Program-made: the position numbers and the translations under genes
Part shown: positions 1 through 7,757 of the stretch, in pieces
How positions within the stretch are numbered: the stretch's first letter is position 1
Layout: each line of letters starts with the position of its first letter
Origin: Hyphococcus sp.
Lineage (GTDB): Bacteria > Pseudomonadota > Alphaproteobacteria > Caulobacterales > Parvularculaceae
Assembly: GCA_028289605.1 (NCBI GenBank)
Contig: JANQON010000006.1
Location: 434,001-498,000, forward strand
Reading direction: 5' to 3'
Length of the DNA: 64,000 nt
Notes under the pieces: model-generated
What the model saw: only the letters and a program-made list of their open reading frames with translations
Told to the model about the DNA's origin: nothing
Database searches by the model: none

Positions 1-558
1 GTAGTCGGCGCCGGTGTGTTCGGAGTATCCATTATTCTCAATTACAAAGATGGCCGGCGCGTTGATGACCACCGCCATGTTCATCGCTTCCAGAACCGCA
101 CCCTGATTGACCGAGCCGTCGCCGCCGAAGGAAATCGCCACGCGGCCCTCGCCATCGAGTTTTGCCGACAGAGCCGCCCCCACGGCCAGCGGCCCGCCGG
201 CGCCGACGATGCCATTGGCGCCGAGCATGCCCTTGTCGAAATCGGCGATGTGCATCGACCCGCCTTTGCCTTTGCCGAGGCCTGTCGCGCGGCCGTAAAT
301 TTCCGCCATCATCGCCTTCACATCACACCCCTTGGCGATGCAGTGGCCGTGGCCGCGATGGGTGGAAACGATGAGGTCTTTCTCGTCGAGATGCTCGCAC
401 ACCCCGACAGCGACCGCTTCCTGGCCTGAATAAAGGTGCGTGAATCCGGCGATTTCGCCCGTCATGATCTCTTTATGCAGACGTTCTTCAAACTCGCGGA
501 TGGTTTTCATCTGCCGGTAGGCGCGCAGGAGCTGGTCTTCGCTTTGCTGAATCGCCAT
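1..558 (-). CDS. TPP-dependent dehydrogenase E1 component, alpha subunit (3' end outside window)
   Basis: The first 186 residues of an E1 alpha subunit of the pyruvate/acetoin/branched-chain 2-oxoacid dehydrogenase type read from 558 leftward and run off the window. Visible signatures are the segment STHRGHGHCIAKG and the thiamine-diphosphate motif GGDGSVNQGAV, followed about 25 residues later by IENN. The family decarboxylates a 2-oxoacid or cleaves acetoin on TPP and passes the acyl group to a lipoyl E2. The start at 558 lies 3 bases after the stop of the Rieske gene, so the two are probably co-transcribed. A beta subunit and E2 would be expected just outside the window. Substrate cannot be told from this fragment; an acetoin-type or island-specific ketoacid enzyme is as likely as housekeeping pyruvate dehydrogenase. 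Confidence 0.85.
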   Translation of the reverse strand, partial: MAIQQSEDQLLRAYRQMKTIREFEERLHKEIMTGEIAGFTHLYSGQEAVAVGVCEHLDEKDLIVSTHRGHGHCIAKGCDVKAMMAEIYGRATGLGKGKGGSMHIADFDKGMLGANGIVGAGGPLAVGAALSAKLDGEGRVAISFGGDGSVNQGAVLEAMNMAVVINAPAIFVIENNGYSEHTGADY

Positions 559-561
559 GGG

Positions 562-1914
562 TCAAGACCCCGCTTTCGTTCTGGGTTTCGCGGTGTCGCC
601 GGAGACATAGTCCTCCAGCGTTTTGTGGAAATGCCGGATCCTCAACTCCTGATCGCCAAGCCAAAGGCCCGAGTAACCGGCGCTGTTCATCCCTTTTTGC
701 ACGAATGGCAAATTGTAGGCGTCCTGGTTGATGACGAGACCGAGCGACGTTTCCCCATGCTTGTACTGACGCCATTTCGGCCGCTTGTATTCTTCGTCAT
801 CGAATTCATTGTCCGGAAGCTCGAACATCCAGTAATCGAAAAACATTTTGTTCGGATCTTCCGGATGCGGACGCTGCCGGAACAGCATCAGGTCATCGGC
901 GTGAACATTCATCGTGATGTTCGGGAAAATCATATAGTGATAGTCATCCGTCAGCTGATCGTCGTTCAGCGCGGAATAGTCCCGTCCCTGCTTCGGCCCG
1001 TTTTTGCGCTTGAACTTCTGGATCGCCTCGCGGGCGTCGTACACCGATCCTTCATAAGAGGCGGGGTCCATGCCGGCGTCGCGCATGACAACTTTGATTG
1101 GCGGGGGAATTTCCGAGGGAGAAACAACGCGCGGGCTCAAGACACCGAACGCAATCAAATAGCGCGAATGACGTTCATAACAGTCGATCTGAATGTCGAG
1201 ATCGTCGAGATAATAGAGCAACTGCGGGTGAATGCCCTGAACGTGGTAGCTTTCATTGAATGCGTCGACGGACGCTTTCCAATTGCAATCCCACTCTACC
1301 GTCTTCCATTCCTTGAGCACCATCCGATCGAGGTGATAGGGATCAAGATGCTCCGGAATAATCCCGAGATAGTCGAGAAGCGGCTCCACATCCGGGTCGA
1401 GGCTGAACCAGACAAAGGACCCCCATGTGTCGCAAGGCAGACCAATAAGCCCGCCGCATGGCGGCGCTCCCTGCGGAAAAGTCTCTAAATCTGGAATATC
1501 GAAAAAGCGCCCATCAAGGCGATACTGCCAGTTATGGTAATGACAGCGCAGGCTTTCCTCCGCCTCCTGCGGCTCGTGAACCGCATGAACGAGCTGATTG
1601 CCCCGGTGCTGGCAAACATTGTAGAAAGCGCGAACCGATCGGTCTTTCTGACGTATAAGGAGGATCGAGTCCGGCCCAATCTCTGTGACGATGTGGTCGC
1701 CGGGCTCAGGAATATCGTCTTCCCGGCAGCCGAGCAGCCAGACCTTCGTCCACATATGCTCCCATTCGCGCTGCATGTAATCGCGCGAGGTGTAGCGATC
1801 TTTCGGGATCATCTCTGTGGAGAAATTCGGCTTCGGCGCCGGTTTGACAGGCGTGCCGGCGGCGCCCTGGCGTTTCGCCGTCCGTTTGATCTTTTGTTGA
1901 CGCCTGACTTTCAT
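562..1914 (-). CDS. Rieske-type aromatic ring-hydroxylating oxygenase, alpha subunit (first copy)
   Basis: A 450-residue oxygenase alpha subunit with an N-terminal Rieske [2Fe-2S] domain and a C-terminal SRPBCC-like catalytic domain. Rieske ligands are C101-x-H103 and C124-x-x-H127. The 20 residues between the two pairs are about three more than in the second copy at 5498. The mononuclear iron site shows the NWK...DAFNESYHVQGIHP pattern, with His224 and His229 as likely ligands. Such enzymes add O2 to a ring or hydroxylate/demethylate it, using electrons from a separate reductase. No beta subunit, ferredoxin or reductase gene is seen in the window. It begins 7 bases after the upstream SDR stop and is followed by the E1 alpha gene, so it sits inside a four-gene leftward cluster. 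The lysine-rich first 30 residues are not part of the catalytic fold. Substrate unknown. Confidence 0.93.
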   Translation of the reverse strand: MKVRRQQKIKRTAKRQGAAGTPVKPAPKPNFSTEMIPKDRYTSRDYMQREWEHMWTKVWLLGCREDDIPEPGDHIVTEIGPDSILLIRQKDRSVRAFYNVCQHRGNQLVHAVHEPQEAEESLRCHYHNWQYRLDGRFFDIPDLETFPQGAPPCGGLIGLPCDTWGSFVWFSLDPDVEPLLDYLGIIPEHLDPYHLDRMVLKEWKTVEWDCNWKASVDAFNESYHVQGIHPQLLYYLDDLDIQIDCYERHSRYLIAFGVLSPRVVSPSEIPPPIKVVMRDAGMDPASYEGSVYDAREAIQKFKRKNGPKQGRDYSALNDDQLTDDYHYMIFPNITMNVHADDLMLFRQRPHPEDPNKMFFDYWMFELPDNEFDDEEYKRPKWRQYKHGETSLGLVINQDAYNLPFVQKGMNSAGYSGLWLGDQELRIRHFHKTLEDYVSGDTAKPRTKAGS

Positions 1915-1920
1915 GAGACC

Positions 1921-2685
1921 CTAGAACTGAACCCGTTTCGTATAACCGCCGTCGACGACGAGATTGACGCCCGTGACCCAGCTCGCCGCCGCGCTTGATA
2001 GAAACACAATGCAGCTTGCGACCTCTTCCGGCGTTCCCAATCGGCCGAGCGCATGGGTTTTTTCGGTGCGCTCATAGAATTTCTCATTGGATATCTTGAT
2101 CATATCCCAGGCGCCGCCGTCGAAATAGATCGGCCCCGGCGACACGCTGTTCACACGAACGCCTTGCTCGCCATGGGCCTGGCTTAACTGCTTCGCATAC
2201 GTAATGAGCGCAGCTTTCATAGCGTTGTAGGCTTGCGGGACCATGAAGGTCTCCACCGCCGCCGTCGTCGAGATCATGGTGACGGCGCCGCCGCCGCGTT
2301 TCTCCATATGCGGAATAACCGCCTCAACCCCGCGCACGGTGCCCAACACGTCAATCTCAAAACTCTTCCACCAGTTCTTTTCGCTGTCAGCGCCGCCGCC
2401 CGCCGAAACGTTTGGGATGAACACGTCGATTCCGCCGAGCTCCTCCGCCATGGCCTCGATCCAGGCTTCGTATTCTTCCTTGTTTTTGATGTTGCAGGGC
2501 GCGCCGGTGATTTTGCCGTCGGCAATCACTTTCATTTCCTTGACGGCTTTATTGACGCTCTCCGGTGATCGCGAACAGATCGCCACATTCGCCCCCTCTT
2601 CGGCGAAGAGATTGGCGGTCCGCCGGCCGATTCCTTGCGTCGCGCCCGTAATGAGGACGTTTTTTCCTCTAAGCCCTAGGTCCAT
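1921..2685 (-). CDS. Short-chain dehydrogenase/reductase (SDR), island copy 2
   Basis: A classical SDR of 254 residues: cofactor motif TGATQGIGRR near the N-terminus, NNAG-equivalent PNVSAGGG, catalytic Tyr/Lys in YNAMK, and a C-terminal DGG segment typical of FabG-like proteins. The ATG at 2685 is chosen because the fold begins immediately (MDLGLRGKNVLITG); the longer open frame upstream runs through the operator at 2748. It would oxidise or reduce an alcohol/ketone with NAD(P). Next to a Rieske oxygenase, a diol or alcohol dehydrogenase role is a reasonable inference. It is the first gene of the operon SDR-Rieske-E1 alpha, with the palindrome 63 bases upstream of its start. Confidence 0.9.
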   Translation of the reverse strand: MDLGLRGKNVLITGATQGIGRRTANLFAEEGANVAICSRSPESVNKAVKEMKVIADGKITGAPCNIKNKEEYEAWIEAMAEELGGIDVFIPNVSAGGGADSEKNWWKSFEIDVLGTVRGVEAVIPHMEKRGGGAVTMISTTAAVETFMVPQAYNAMKAALITYAKQLSQAHGEQGVRVNSVSPGPIYFDGGAWDMIKISNEKFYERTEKTHALGRLGTPEEVASCIVFLSSAAASWVTGVNLVVDGGYTKRVQF

Positions 2686-2747
2686 TTTCTTCAATCCATT
2701 CCGTTGGTTAGCGTCGGAACTCGATGACGGCGCGACCAACATTAAAG

Positions 2748-2761
2748 ACAATCATGATTGT
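2748..2761. promoter_or_regulatory. Perfect 14-bp palindrome ACAATCATGATTGT, candidate TetR operator
   Basis: ACAATCATGATTGT is its own reverse complement and is flanked by AAAg/tTTT, so the dyad extends to about 22 bp with one mismatched pair. It lies between two leftward SDR genes, 63 bases upstream of the start of the SDR-Rieske-E1 alpha operon. Closely related dyads occur at 3652 and 5414 in the same island, and a TetR-family gene sits between them. The binding protein is inferred, not shown. Confidence 0.7.
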
Positions 2762-2803
2762 TTTTTTCTTCACGTCAAGGCGCCCCGCGCCAAGGCCGAA
2801 CCA

Positions 2804-3571
2804 TTACATCGCCGGACGGGCGAGCAGTCCATTGTCCACGACAAATTCCGAGCCGGTGACAAATCGCGATTCATCCGACGCCAGATACAGCACAAGATTG
2901 GCGACGTCGCTCGGCGTTCCCAAAGAATCCGACGGCAGGACGCCCTTTTCGGGAATATCCATCGGCTTCTCGTCCAGGCGCCCCTGCGCGCTTTGCACCA
3001 TCGGCGTTTCGATGGCGCCGGCGTGGATCGAGTTGCATCGCACGGGATAGCCTTCCGCCTGGCAGTGGGCGGCGATCGATTTCGTCATGGATCGGACGGC
3101 CCCTTTCGCCGCCGTGTAGGCGAAGAAAATTGGGAATCCCACGTGAGACGCCGTTGACGACATATTGATGATTGTCCCGCCCTCGCCCTCTTTCAGCAAG
3201 GGAAGCCCATGTTTACAGCCCAAAAACACGCCTTCCGACATGACCGCGTTCGCAAACTTAAACTCGTCCAACGTGCAGTCTTCCGGTGATGACAGAATGA
3301 CCACGCCGGCGTTGTTCACGAGAATATCGAGCCCGCCATAGTTCGTTTTGACATCGGCCAAAACGCGCTTCCAGTCGTCCTCACTTGCAACGTCATGCTT
3401 GTAAAAAGCGGCGCCGCCGCCGATCTCCGCCGCCGCGGCCGCGCCTTTCTCTTCATTGATGTCGGTGAGAATGACCCTGGCGCCCTCCCGGGCCAACAAT
3501 TGCGCGTCCGCAAGGCCTAGCCCTGACGCGCCCCCCGTAATGAGTGCGACTTTCCCATCGACTCGTCCCAT
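2804..3571 (-). CDS. Short-chain dehydrogenase/reductase (SDR), island copy 1
   Basis: A 255-residue classical SDR with TGGASGLGLADAQ for the dinucleotide, NNAGV, catalytic YTAAK, and a C-terminal VDNG segment. The start at 3571 is set by a strong ribosome site, GGAGG, 6 bases upstream, even though the frame stays open to 3655. Divergent from the TetR gene, with a candidate operator at 3652 between them. The two SDRs of this cluster are distinct in sequence, so they probably oxidise successive alcohols (for example a cis-diol and a ring alcohol) rather than being recent duplicates. The substrate is not identifiable. Confidence 0.92.
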   Translation of the reverse strand: MGRVDGKVALITGGASGLGLADAQLLAREGARVILTDINEEKGAAAAAEIGGGAAFYKHDVASEDDWKRVLADVKTNYGGLDILVNNAGVVILSSPEDCTLDEFKFANAVMSEGVFLGCKHGLPLLKEGEGGTIINMSSTASHVGFPIFFAYTAAKGAVRSMTKSIAAHCQAEGYPVRCNSIHAGAIETPMVQSAQGRLDEKPMDIPEKGVLPSDSLGTPSDVANLVLYLASDESRFVTGSEFVVDNGLLARPAM

Positions 3572-3651
3572 ATGTTCCTCCTTGCCGGCGCTGCGGAAAT
3601 TGTGCAGTGCAATATTTTTTGGTCGCCTTTTCTTCAGGCTTAGACTAAAAT

Positions 3652-3669
3652 ACAATCAGACGTGAATGT
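3652..3669. promoter_or_regulatory. Imperfect inverted repeat ACAATCA-gacg-TGAATGT, candidate TetR operator
   Basis: Half-sites ACAATCA (3652-3658) and TGAATGT (3663-3669) match the dyads at 2748 and 5414 with one mismatch and a 4-base spacer instead of none. The site lies in the 117-bp divergent region between SDR copy 1 and the TetR gene. A GTG at 3662 inside it could open the TetR frame, but the ATG at 3689 downstream of it is the better start. The altered spacing makes this the weakest of the three sites. Confidence 0.5.
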
Positions 3670-3688
3670 TTTTTTTCGGGTCCTGTCA

Positions 3689-4426
3689 ATGAATACAAGC
3701 ACAACAAATTTCGCGACGCGGCGGCGGCTGCGCAAGGCCGCTGCGGACCGGCCGGCGAAAGAGATCGGCCGCCAGGCCCAGAAAAGCGCATCGACCCGAA
3801 AGCTGATTGTCGAGGCGGCGCTGCAATGCCTGATCAAATACGGTTACGCCCAGACCACAACGCCGCGGATTGCCGAAGAAGCCGGCCTGTCGCGCGGCGC
3901 CATGATGCACCATTTCTCCAATCGGCACACTGTGATCCAGGCCGCGATAGAGTATTTGCACACAAAGCGGCTGCGCGCGTTTCGCCGCGCGATCTCGACA
4001 CTCCCGGAAGGCCAGCCGCATCTTCACGACGCCCTCGCCGCTTATTGGAAACACGTCACGCATCCGCTCTTCGTTGCGTTTCACGAGCTTGCGGTCGCCG
4101 CGCGCACGGACAAAGAGCTTGAAAAAATCCTGCGTCCCGCAGAGCAGGCCTTTTATCGCGAGTGGTACAAGCTCGCTGTTGATCTCTTCCCTGAATGGCA
4201 GGGCGACCGCGGCAAGTTCGATCTCGCTTTGAACCTCGTCCAGATCACGCTTGAAGGCCTCGCCATTCGTCGGTTGTCGGCGTCGCTGGATCCGAAAGCG
4301 GAAGATCAGCTGTTCGACTATCTTGAAGAATGCCTACGCAATTTGATGCCGACCAAAATGCAAGAATCAAAGCAGTACGCGCGGCGCAAGAACGCCAAAA
4401 AACTCTCAACCACATTGGCTGAGTAA
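3689..4426 (+). CDS. TetR-family transcriptional regulator of the Rieske island
   Basis: A 245-residue regulator. The N-terminal helix-turn-helix is visible as ALQCLIKYGYAQTTTPRIAEE then AGLSRGAMMHHFSNRHTVI, the TetR pattern in which the recognition helix ends in HHF. The C-terminal two thirds are helical and would bind a ligand. The ATG at 3689 is preferred over the GTG at 3662, which lies inside the candidate operator. A long basic N-terminal arm (RRRLRKAAADRPAKEIGRQ) precedes the DNA-binding domain. It sits centrally among genes whose upstream regions share ACAATCA/TGATTGT dyads, so it is the natural candidate to bind them and to autoregulate. Ligand unknown; a pathway substrate or CoA thioester would be typical. 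Confidence 0.9.
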   Translation: MNTSTTNFATRRRLRKAAADRPAKEIGRQAQKSASTRKLIVEAALQCLIKYGYAQTTTPRIAEEAGLSRGAMMHHFSNRHTVIQAAIEYLHTKRLRAFRRAISTLPEGQPHLHDALAAYWKHVTHPLFVAFHELAVAARTDKELEKILRPAEQAFYREWYKLAVDLFPEWQGDRGKFDLALNLVQITLEGLAIRRLSASLDPKAEDQLFDYLEECLRNLMPTKMQESKQYARRKNAKKLSTTLAE

Positions 4427-4472
4427 CGCCGGAGCGTTGTGACCAAAACGACGCGATGCGGAAGGGAAACCG

Positions 4473-5396
4473 ATGACGGACTTGTTCATTCTGCATCATC
4501 ACGACCCCTCGCCTTTCGCCGAAAAGATTAGAAAAGCCTTTGGCGTCAAAGGCCTCTCTTGGGCCTCGGTGCAGATCCCGATGATCGTGCCAAAGCCGGA
4601 TCTCACCTGCCTCACCGGCGGCTATCGCGGCACGCCGGTCCTTCAGATTGGCGCCGATATCTATTGCGACACCCGGCTGATCGCTGACGTAATTGAAAAA
4701 CTGCATCCCCATCCGCCGCTCTTCATCTCCGGCCCGCTGGTCAATTTTGGCCTGCAGCACTGGAGCGATGATGCGGTGTTTCCGCCGGGCGCCGCCCTCG
4801 CTATGCATGAAAACGCCGCGAACCTGCCCGACGAGCTGCTTGACGAGCGGCGCGCCTATTTCACCAATCTCGATTTTTCGCGTTTCGCCGAAGACGCCGA
4901 TCATTTTCGTTCGCAGTTCCAGGCTCACGCCACGCTGATCGACGAGCAATTGCAGGACAGCCGTCTGTTCTTGCTGGGGGATGCGCCGGAATGGGCCGAC
5001 ATCGGCGCCTATTTCAATATCTGGATGGGCGGCGGGCATATTCCGAGTGCGGAGCGCCTTATCACCGGGTTGGACCGCCTGGCTGCGTGGCGCGCGCGCA
5101 TGGACGCCTTTGGAATGGGCGAGCGGACCGACATCACTGCGGACGAGGCCATAGCCATCGCGCGGCAGGCGAGTCCGGCTTCACTGGATAGCGCTGAAAA
5201 CAGGCCTGACGAAACCGGCGCGGCGCCGGGCGACCGGGTGATCGTCTGGCCGGTCGATCATTCGGATACGCCTGTCGAGGGAACGCTCGCCCTGATCTCC
5301 GCTGTGAAAATCGTCGTCATCCGTTCCGATGAGCGCGCCGGCGAGCTGGCCGTGCACTTTCCCAGAATCGGCTACCAGTTGCGAAAAGCCGGGTGA
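4473..5396 (+). CDS. Glutathione S-transferase-like protein with C-terminal extension
   Basis: A 307-residue protein. Residues 1-80 form a thioredoxin-like GST N-domain (MTDLFILHHHDPSPFAEKIR, then GGYRGTPVLQIGADIYCDTRLI with the cis-Pro TPV and the D-T-R glutathione-contact region). Residues about 90-210 look like the all-helical GST C-domain. A further 85 residues (beginning ENRPDETGAAPGDRV) form an extra, probably beta-rich, domain not present in ordinary GSTs of about 210 residues. It lies 46 bases after the TetR gene on the same strand and may be co-transcribed with it. A role in conjugating or isomerising an intermediate of the Rieske pathway is plausible but unproven. The ribosome site is AAGGG before the ATG. 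Confidence 0.8.
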   Translation: MTDLFILHHHDPSPFAEKIRKAFGVKGLSWASVQIPMIVPKPDLTCLTGGYRGTPVLQIGADIYCDTRLIADVIEKLHPHPPLFISGPLVNFGLQHWSDDAVFPPGAALAMHENAANLPDELLDERRAYFTNLDFSRFAEDADHFRSQFQAHATLIDEQLQDSRLFLLGDAPEWADIGAYFNIWMGGGHIPSAERLITGLDRLAAWRARMDAFGMGERTDITADEAIAIARQASPASLDSAENRPDETGAAPGDRVIVWPVDHSDTPVEGTLALISAVKIVVIRSDERAGELAVHFPRIGYQLRKAG

Positions 5397-5411
5397 TCAC
5401 CCGCCCAAAAG

Positions 5412-5429
5412 AAACAATCGTGATTGTTT
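5412..5429. promoter_or_regulatory. 18-bp near-palindrome AACAATCGTGATTGTT, candidate TetR operator
   Basis: AAACAATCGTGATTGTTT is symmetrical apart from its central base pair and shares 13 of 14 core bases with the perfect dyad at 2748. It lies between the GST-like gene and the second Rieske gene and overlaps the proposed -35 element at 5424. Occupancy would be expected to block polymerase, i.e. repression relieved by ligand. Confidence 0.65.
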
Positions 5430-5453
5430 GTTTTAAGCTTCGATTGTGATAAT
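5424..5453 (+). promoter_or_regulatory. Candidate sigma-70 promoter of the second Rieske gene
   Basis: TTGTTT (5424-5429) and GATAAT (5448-5453) are separated by 18 bases, followed by a 44-base leader to the ATG at 5498. The -35 element overlaps the right arm of the palindrome at 5412-5429. Assigned by pattern only. Confidence 0.4.
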
Positions 5454-5497
5454 GAAGGCGCGTCCGCGACGAAACACAAACGCGACGGAGGAAGCGC

Positions 5498-6862
5498 ATG
5501 CCCGACGGTTTCAAAGCAGAATGGCCCATGGATCTGAAGGCGCCGAAAGACAGTCTTGAGGCGAAACAACCTCGCCCGACCGACATCGGCAATGACGTGC
5601 CTGACCCGTCCCGCTTTTACTCGCGCGAATTCATGGAATTGGAGTGGACGCATCTGTGGCCTCGCGTGTGGCTGCTCGCCGGCGTGACCCCCGACATCAA
5701 AGAACCCGGCGATTTCACCGTTTTCGCCCACGGGCATGAAGAGTTCATCATCGTCCGTCAGGACGATATGTCGATCAAAGCGTTTTACAATGTCTGTCCG
5801 CACCGGGCGAACCGCATCTGTCTCACCGAGCAGGGAAGCGTTCCAAAATTTTCCTGCCCCTTTCACGGCTGGCAGTTCGAATGCGACGGCAGCCTTGCGC
5901 GCATCACCGACGAGGACACGTTCGATCCTGAACTGATCAAACATCGCCCCGGCCTTACTGAAGTCCGCTGTGATTCAATTGGCGGACTGATCTTTATCAA
6001 TATGGACGGCGAAGCGCCGCCGCTGAAAGAATGGATCGGCCTGCCGGAAGGCTATATCGAAAACTATGAAATCGAAAAAATGAACGTTGTTCGTCACGTG
6101 CGTTCGGAATGGATGGCGAACTGGAAAACCGGCGTCGACGCGTTCTACGAGACCTATCACCTTCCCCATATCCATCCGCAAACACAAGGTGTGATGGAAG
6201 ACTTCAGCCAGATCGATCTATATCCAAACGGCTTCAGCCGCATGATCGTGCCGATCGGGGTCAAGTCTCACCGGGTTAAGGATCAGGAACAAATCGATCC
6301 CTACCAGCAGCATATGATGATGGAGGCCGGGATCGATCCTCAATCGTTTGCCGGCACTGCCGCTGAGGTTCGTGTCGCTATTCAGAAGGCGAAACGCGCC
6401 CGCGCCAAAAAGTTCAACCTCGACTACTATGTCAAAATGACCGACGGCCAACTCACGGACAGTTGGGCGACCGGTTACTTCCCGAATGTGCAGATTGGCA
6501 TGCACCCGGAAGGCGTATTCATCATGCGCTTTATTCCGCACCCGACGGATCCGGAACGGTTTTACTACGACAATATGACCATGTTCCGCTATGTCGACGA
6601 TCCTGGATACACGGTGCCGGCCTGGATGGGCTTGCCTGAGGGCGTCGATGTATCGGGCGAGATCCGCCCGGAAATTGAGCATGTGCCGGCCGGCGTGAAG
6701 CCGGATCTGGGAGAAGTGCTGGACCAGGATGTCGAGCTCGTCTCCGCGGTGCAGACCGGCGTAAAGTCGCGCGGCTTCAAGGGTCCGCTTTGGTCTGAAC
6801 AAGAAGACCGCGTGCGCCACTTCCACCGCGAACTTGACCGATACATCAATCGCGAAAAATAG
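5498..6862 (+). CDS. Rieske-type aromatic ring-hydroxylating oxygenase, alpha subunit (second copy)
   Basis: A 454-residue Rieske oxygenase alpha subunit. [2Fe-2S] ligands are C100-x-H102 and C120-x-x-H123 with 17 intervening residues. The mononuclear iron motif is NWKTGVDAFYETYHLPHIHP with His221 and His226. A strong ribosome site (GGAGGAAG) precedes the ATG. It belongs to the same subfamily as the copy at 562-1914 (same length and domain order, VDAF.E.YH..HIHP core) but is clearly diverged from it, so the pair probably acts on different intermediates rather than forming one recent duplication. It is monocistronic, with its own promoter and palindrome, and converges on the alpha/beta hydrolase gene. 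No reductase partner is seen in the window. Substrate unknown. Confidence 0.93.
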   Translation: MPDGFKAEWPMDLKAPKDSLEAKQPRPTDIGNDVPDPSRFYSREFMELEWTHLWPRVWLLAGVTPDIKEPGDFTVFAHGHEEFIIVRQDDMSIKAFYNVCPHRANRICLTEQGSVPKFSCPFHGWQFECDGSLARITDEDTFDPELIKHRPGLTEVRCDSIGGLIFINMDGEAPPLKEWIGLPEGYIENYEIEKMNVVRHVRSEWMANWKTGVDAFYETYHLPHIHPQTQGVMEDFSQIDLYPNGFSRMIVPIGVKSHRVKDQEQIDPYQQHMMMEAGIDPQSFAGTAAEVRVAIQKAKRARAKKFNLDYYVKMTDGQLTDSWATGYFPNVQIGMHPEGVFIMRFIPHPTDPERFYYDNMTMFRYVDDPGYTVPAWMGLPEGVDVSGEIRPEIEHVPAGVKPDLGEVLDQDVELVSAVQTGVKSRGFKGPLWSEQEDRVRHFHRELDRYINREK

Positions 6863-6888
6863 TCGGCGCCGGTCTCAGTGACCGCCCA

Positions 6889-7599
6889 TCACAAAACGCC
6901 GGTCATCGTCAGCGCTTCCGCCGCCTTCGCTGCAAGCAGTTCCGGTTGGTCAACGCTTGCCCAATGGGTGGCGTTGGTAAGCTCAATTCGGGGCAGATTG
7001 CTTTCTTTCAACCAACGCAACGACATCTCAGGGAGATTGTCGGGGTTGAAAAGATAGACGGCGTTGGCTGACTGGGCCAGCGCCTCCCCCGGAACATGGT
7101 CCGCAGAGAAACGATTGGCGTCCCGGCCGAGGGTCCACAGCGCCGGCGGATCGGCAGTCTCGACGACCGCGCGATACCGGGCGATTTCAGGTTTGTCCGC
7201 CGCCATTGCCGACAGTCGGTCCAGGAACGCTTCGCGAAATGCCAACGGGGAATCATAACGCGCCGCCGTGCCCGAAAAGTAGGCGTCTTCCGCTGTCAGG
7301 TTGCCTTCAAGCGACAGAATAGTCTCGATTGGCGAGCCGCCTCGCTGCGCCGCCAACGACGCAATGATGGATGAAACGGAATGCGCCAGGATGACGCTGG
7401 CCCCGCAGTCTCGCGCCCTGTCGTCGACAATTTCAGCGACCGCATCGAGCGTTGTCGATTTGTGTTCTATCGCCGGCGCGCCAAATCCCGGCAAATCGAA
7501 TGGAATAGTATCAATCTTGGTCGACAGCGCAGTGTCCAGGATTGGGGCGAACATGGTGCTGTTGTCGCCAAAGCCCGCGATGCAGAGCATCTTTTCCAT
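6889..7599 (-). CDS. Alpha/beta hydrolase-fold protein
   Basis: A 236-residue alpha/beta hydrolase. N-terminal MLCIAGFGDNSTMF is the oxyanion-loop strand, DLPGFG follows, the nucleophile elbow is LAHSVSS with Ser in the usual place, and NATHWASVDQP carries the catalytic His near the C-terminus. The elbow is unusual, AHSVS instead of G-x-S-x-G. The start at 7599 is supported by AAGGA 9 bases upstream; an upstream TTG at 7620 is less likely. It converges with the second Rieske gene at its 3' end. It could hydrolyse a ring-fission product or ester, but nothing in the sequence ties it to the island other than position. Confidence 0.75.
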   Translation of the reverse strand: MEKMLCIAGFGDNSTMFAPILDTALSTKIDTIPFDLPGFGAPAIEHKSTTLDAVAEIVDDRARDCGASVILAHSVSSIIASLAAQRGGSPIETILSLEGNLTAEDAYFSGTAARYDSPLAFREAFLDRLSAMAADKPEIARYRAVVETADPPALWTLGRDANRFSADHVPGEALAQSANAVYLFNPDNLPEMSLRWLKESNLPRIELTNATHWASVDQPELLAAKAAEALTMTGVL

Positions 7600-7757
7600 C
7601 GAGTGAAATCCTTGAATCAAAAACAGGCGCGAACTTTCAGCCCCGGAAGACGCGCCAACTTGTCGTGATCTGTCGAGGCCTGCTCACAAAATCGCTTATC
7701 TGGCGACGCACGCCGCCGCTTCACCGGCTTGCATTGCGACCTTCCCGACCGGGCGGA

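Noticed and set aside
436-1488. Long open frame (350 codons) on the plus strand inside the first Rieske gene
   Set aside because: It runs antisense to a gene with clear Rieske motifs, has no family features and no ribosome site; long antisense frames are common at this GC content.
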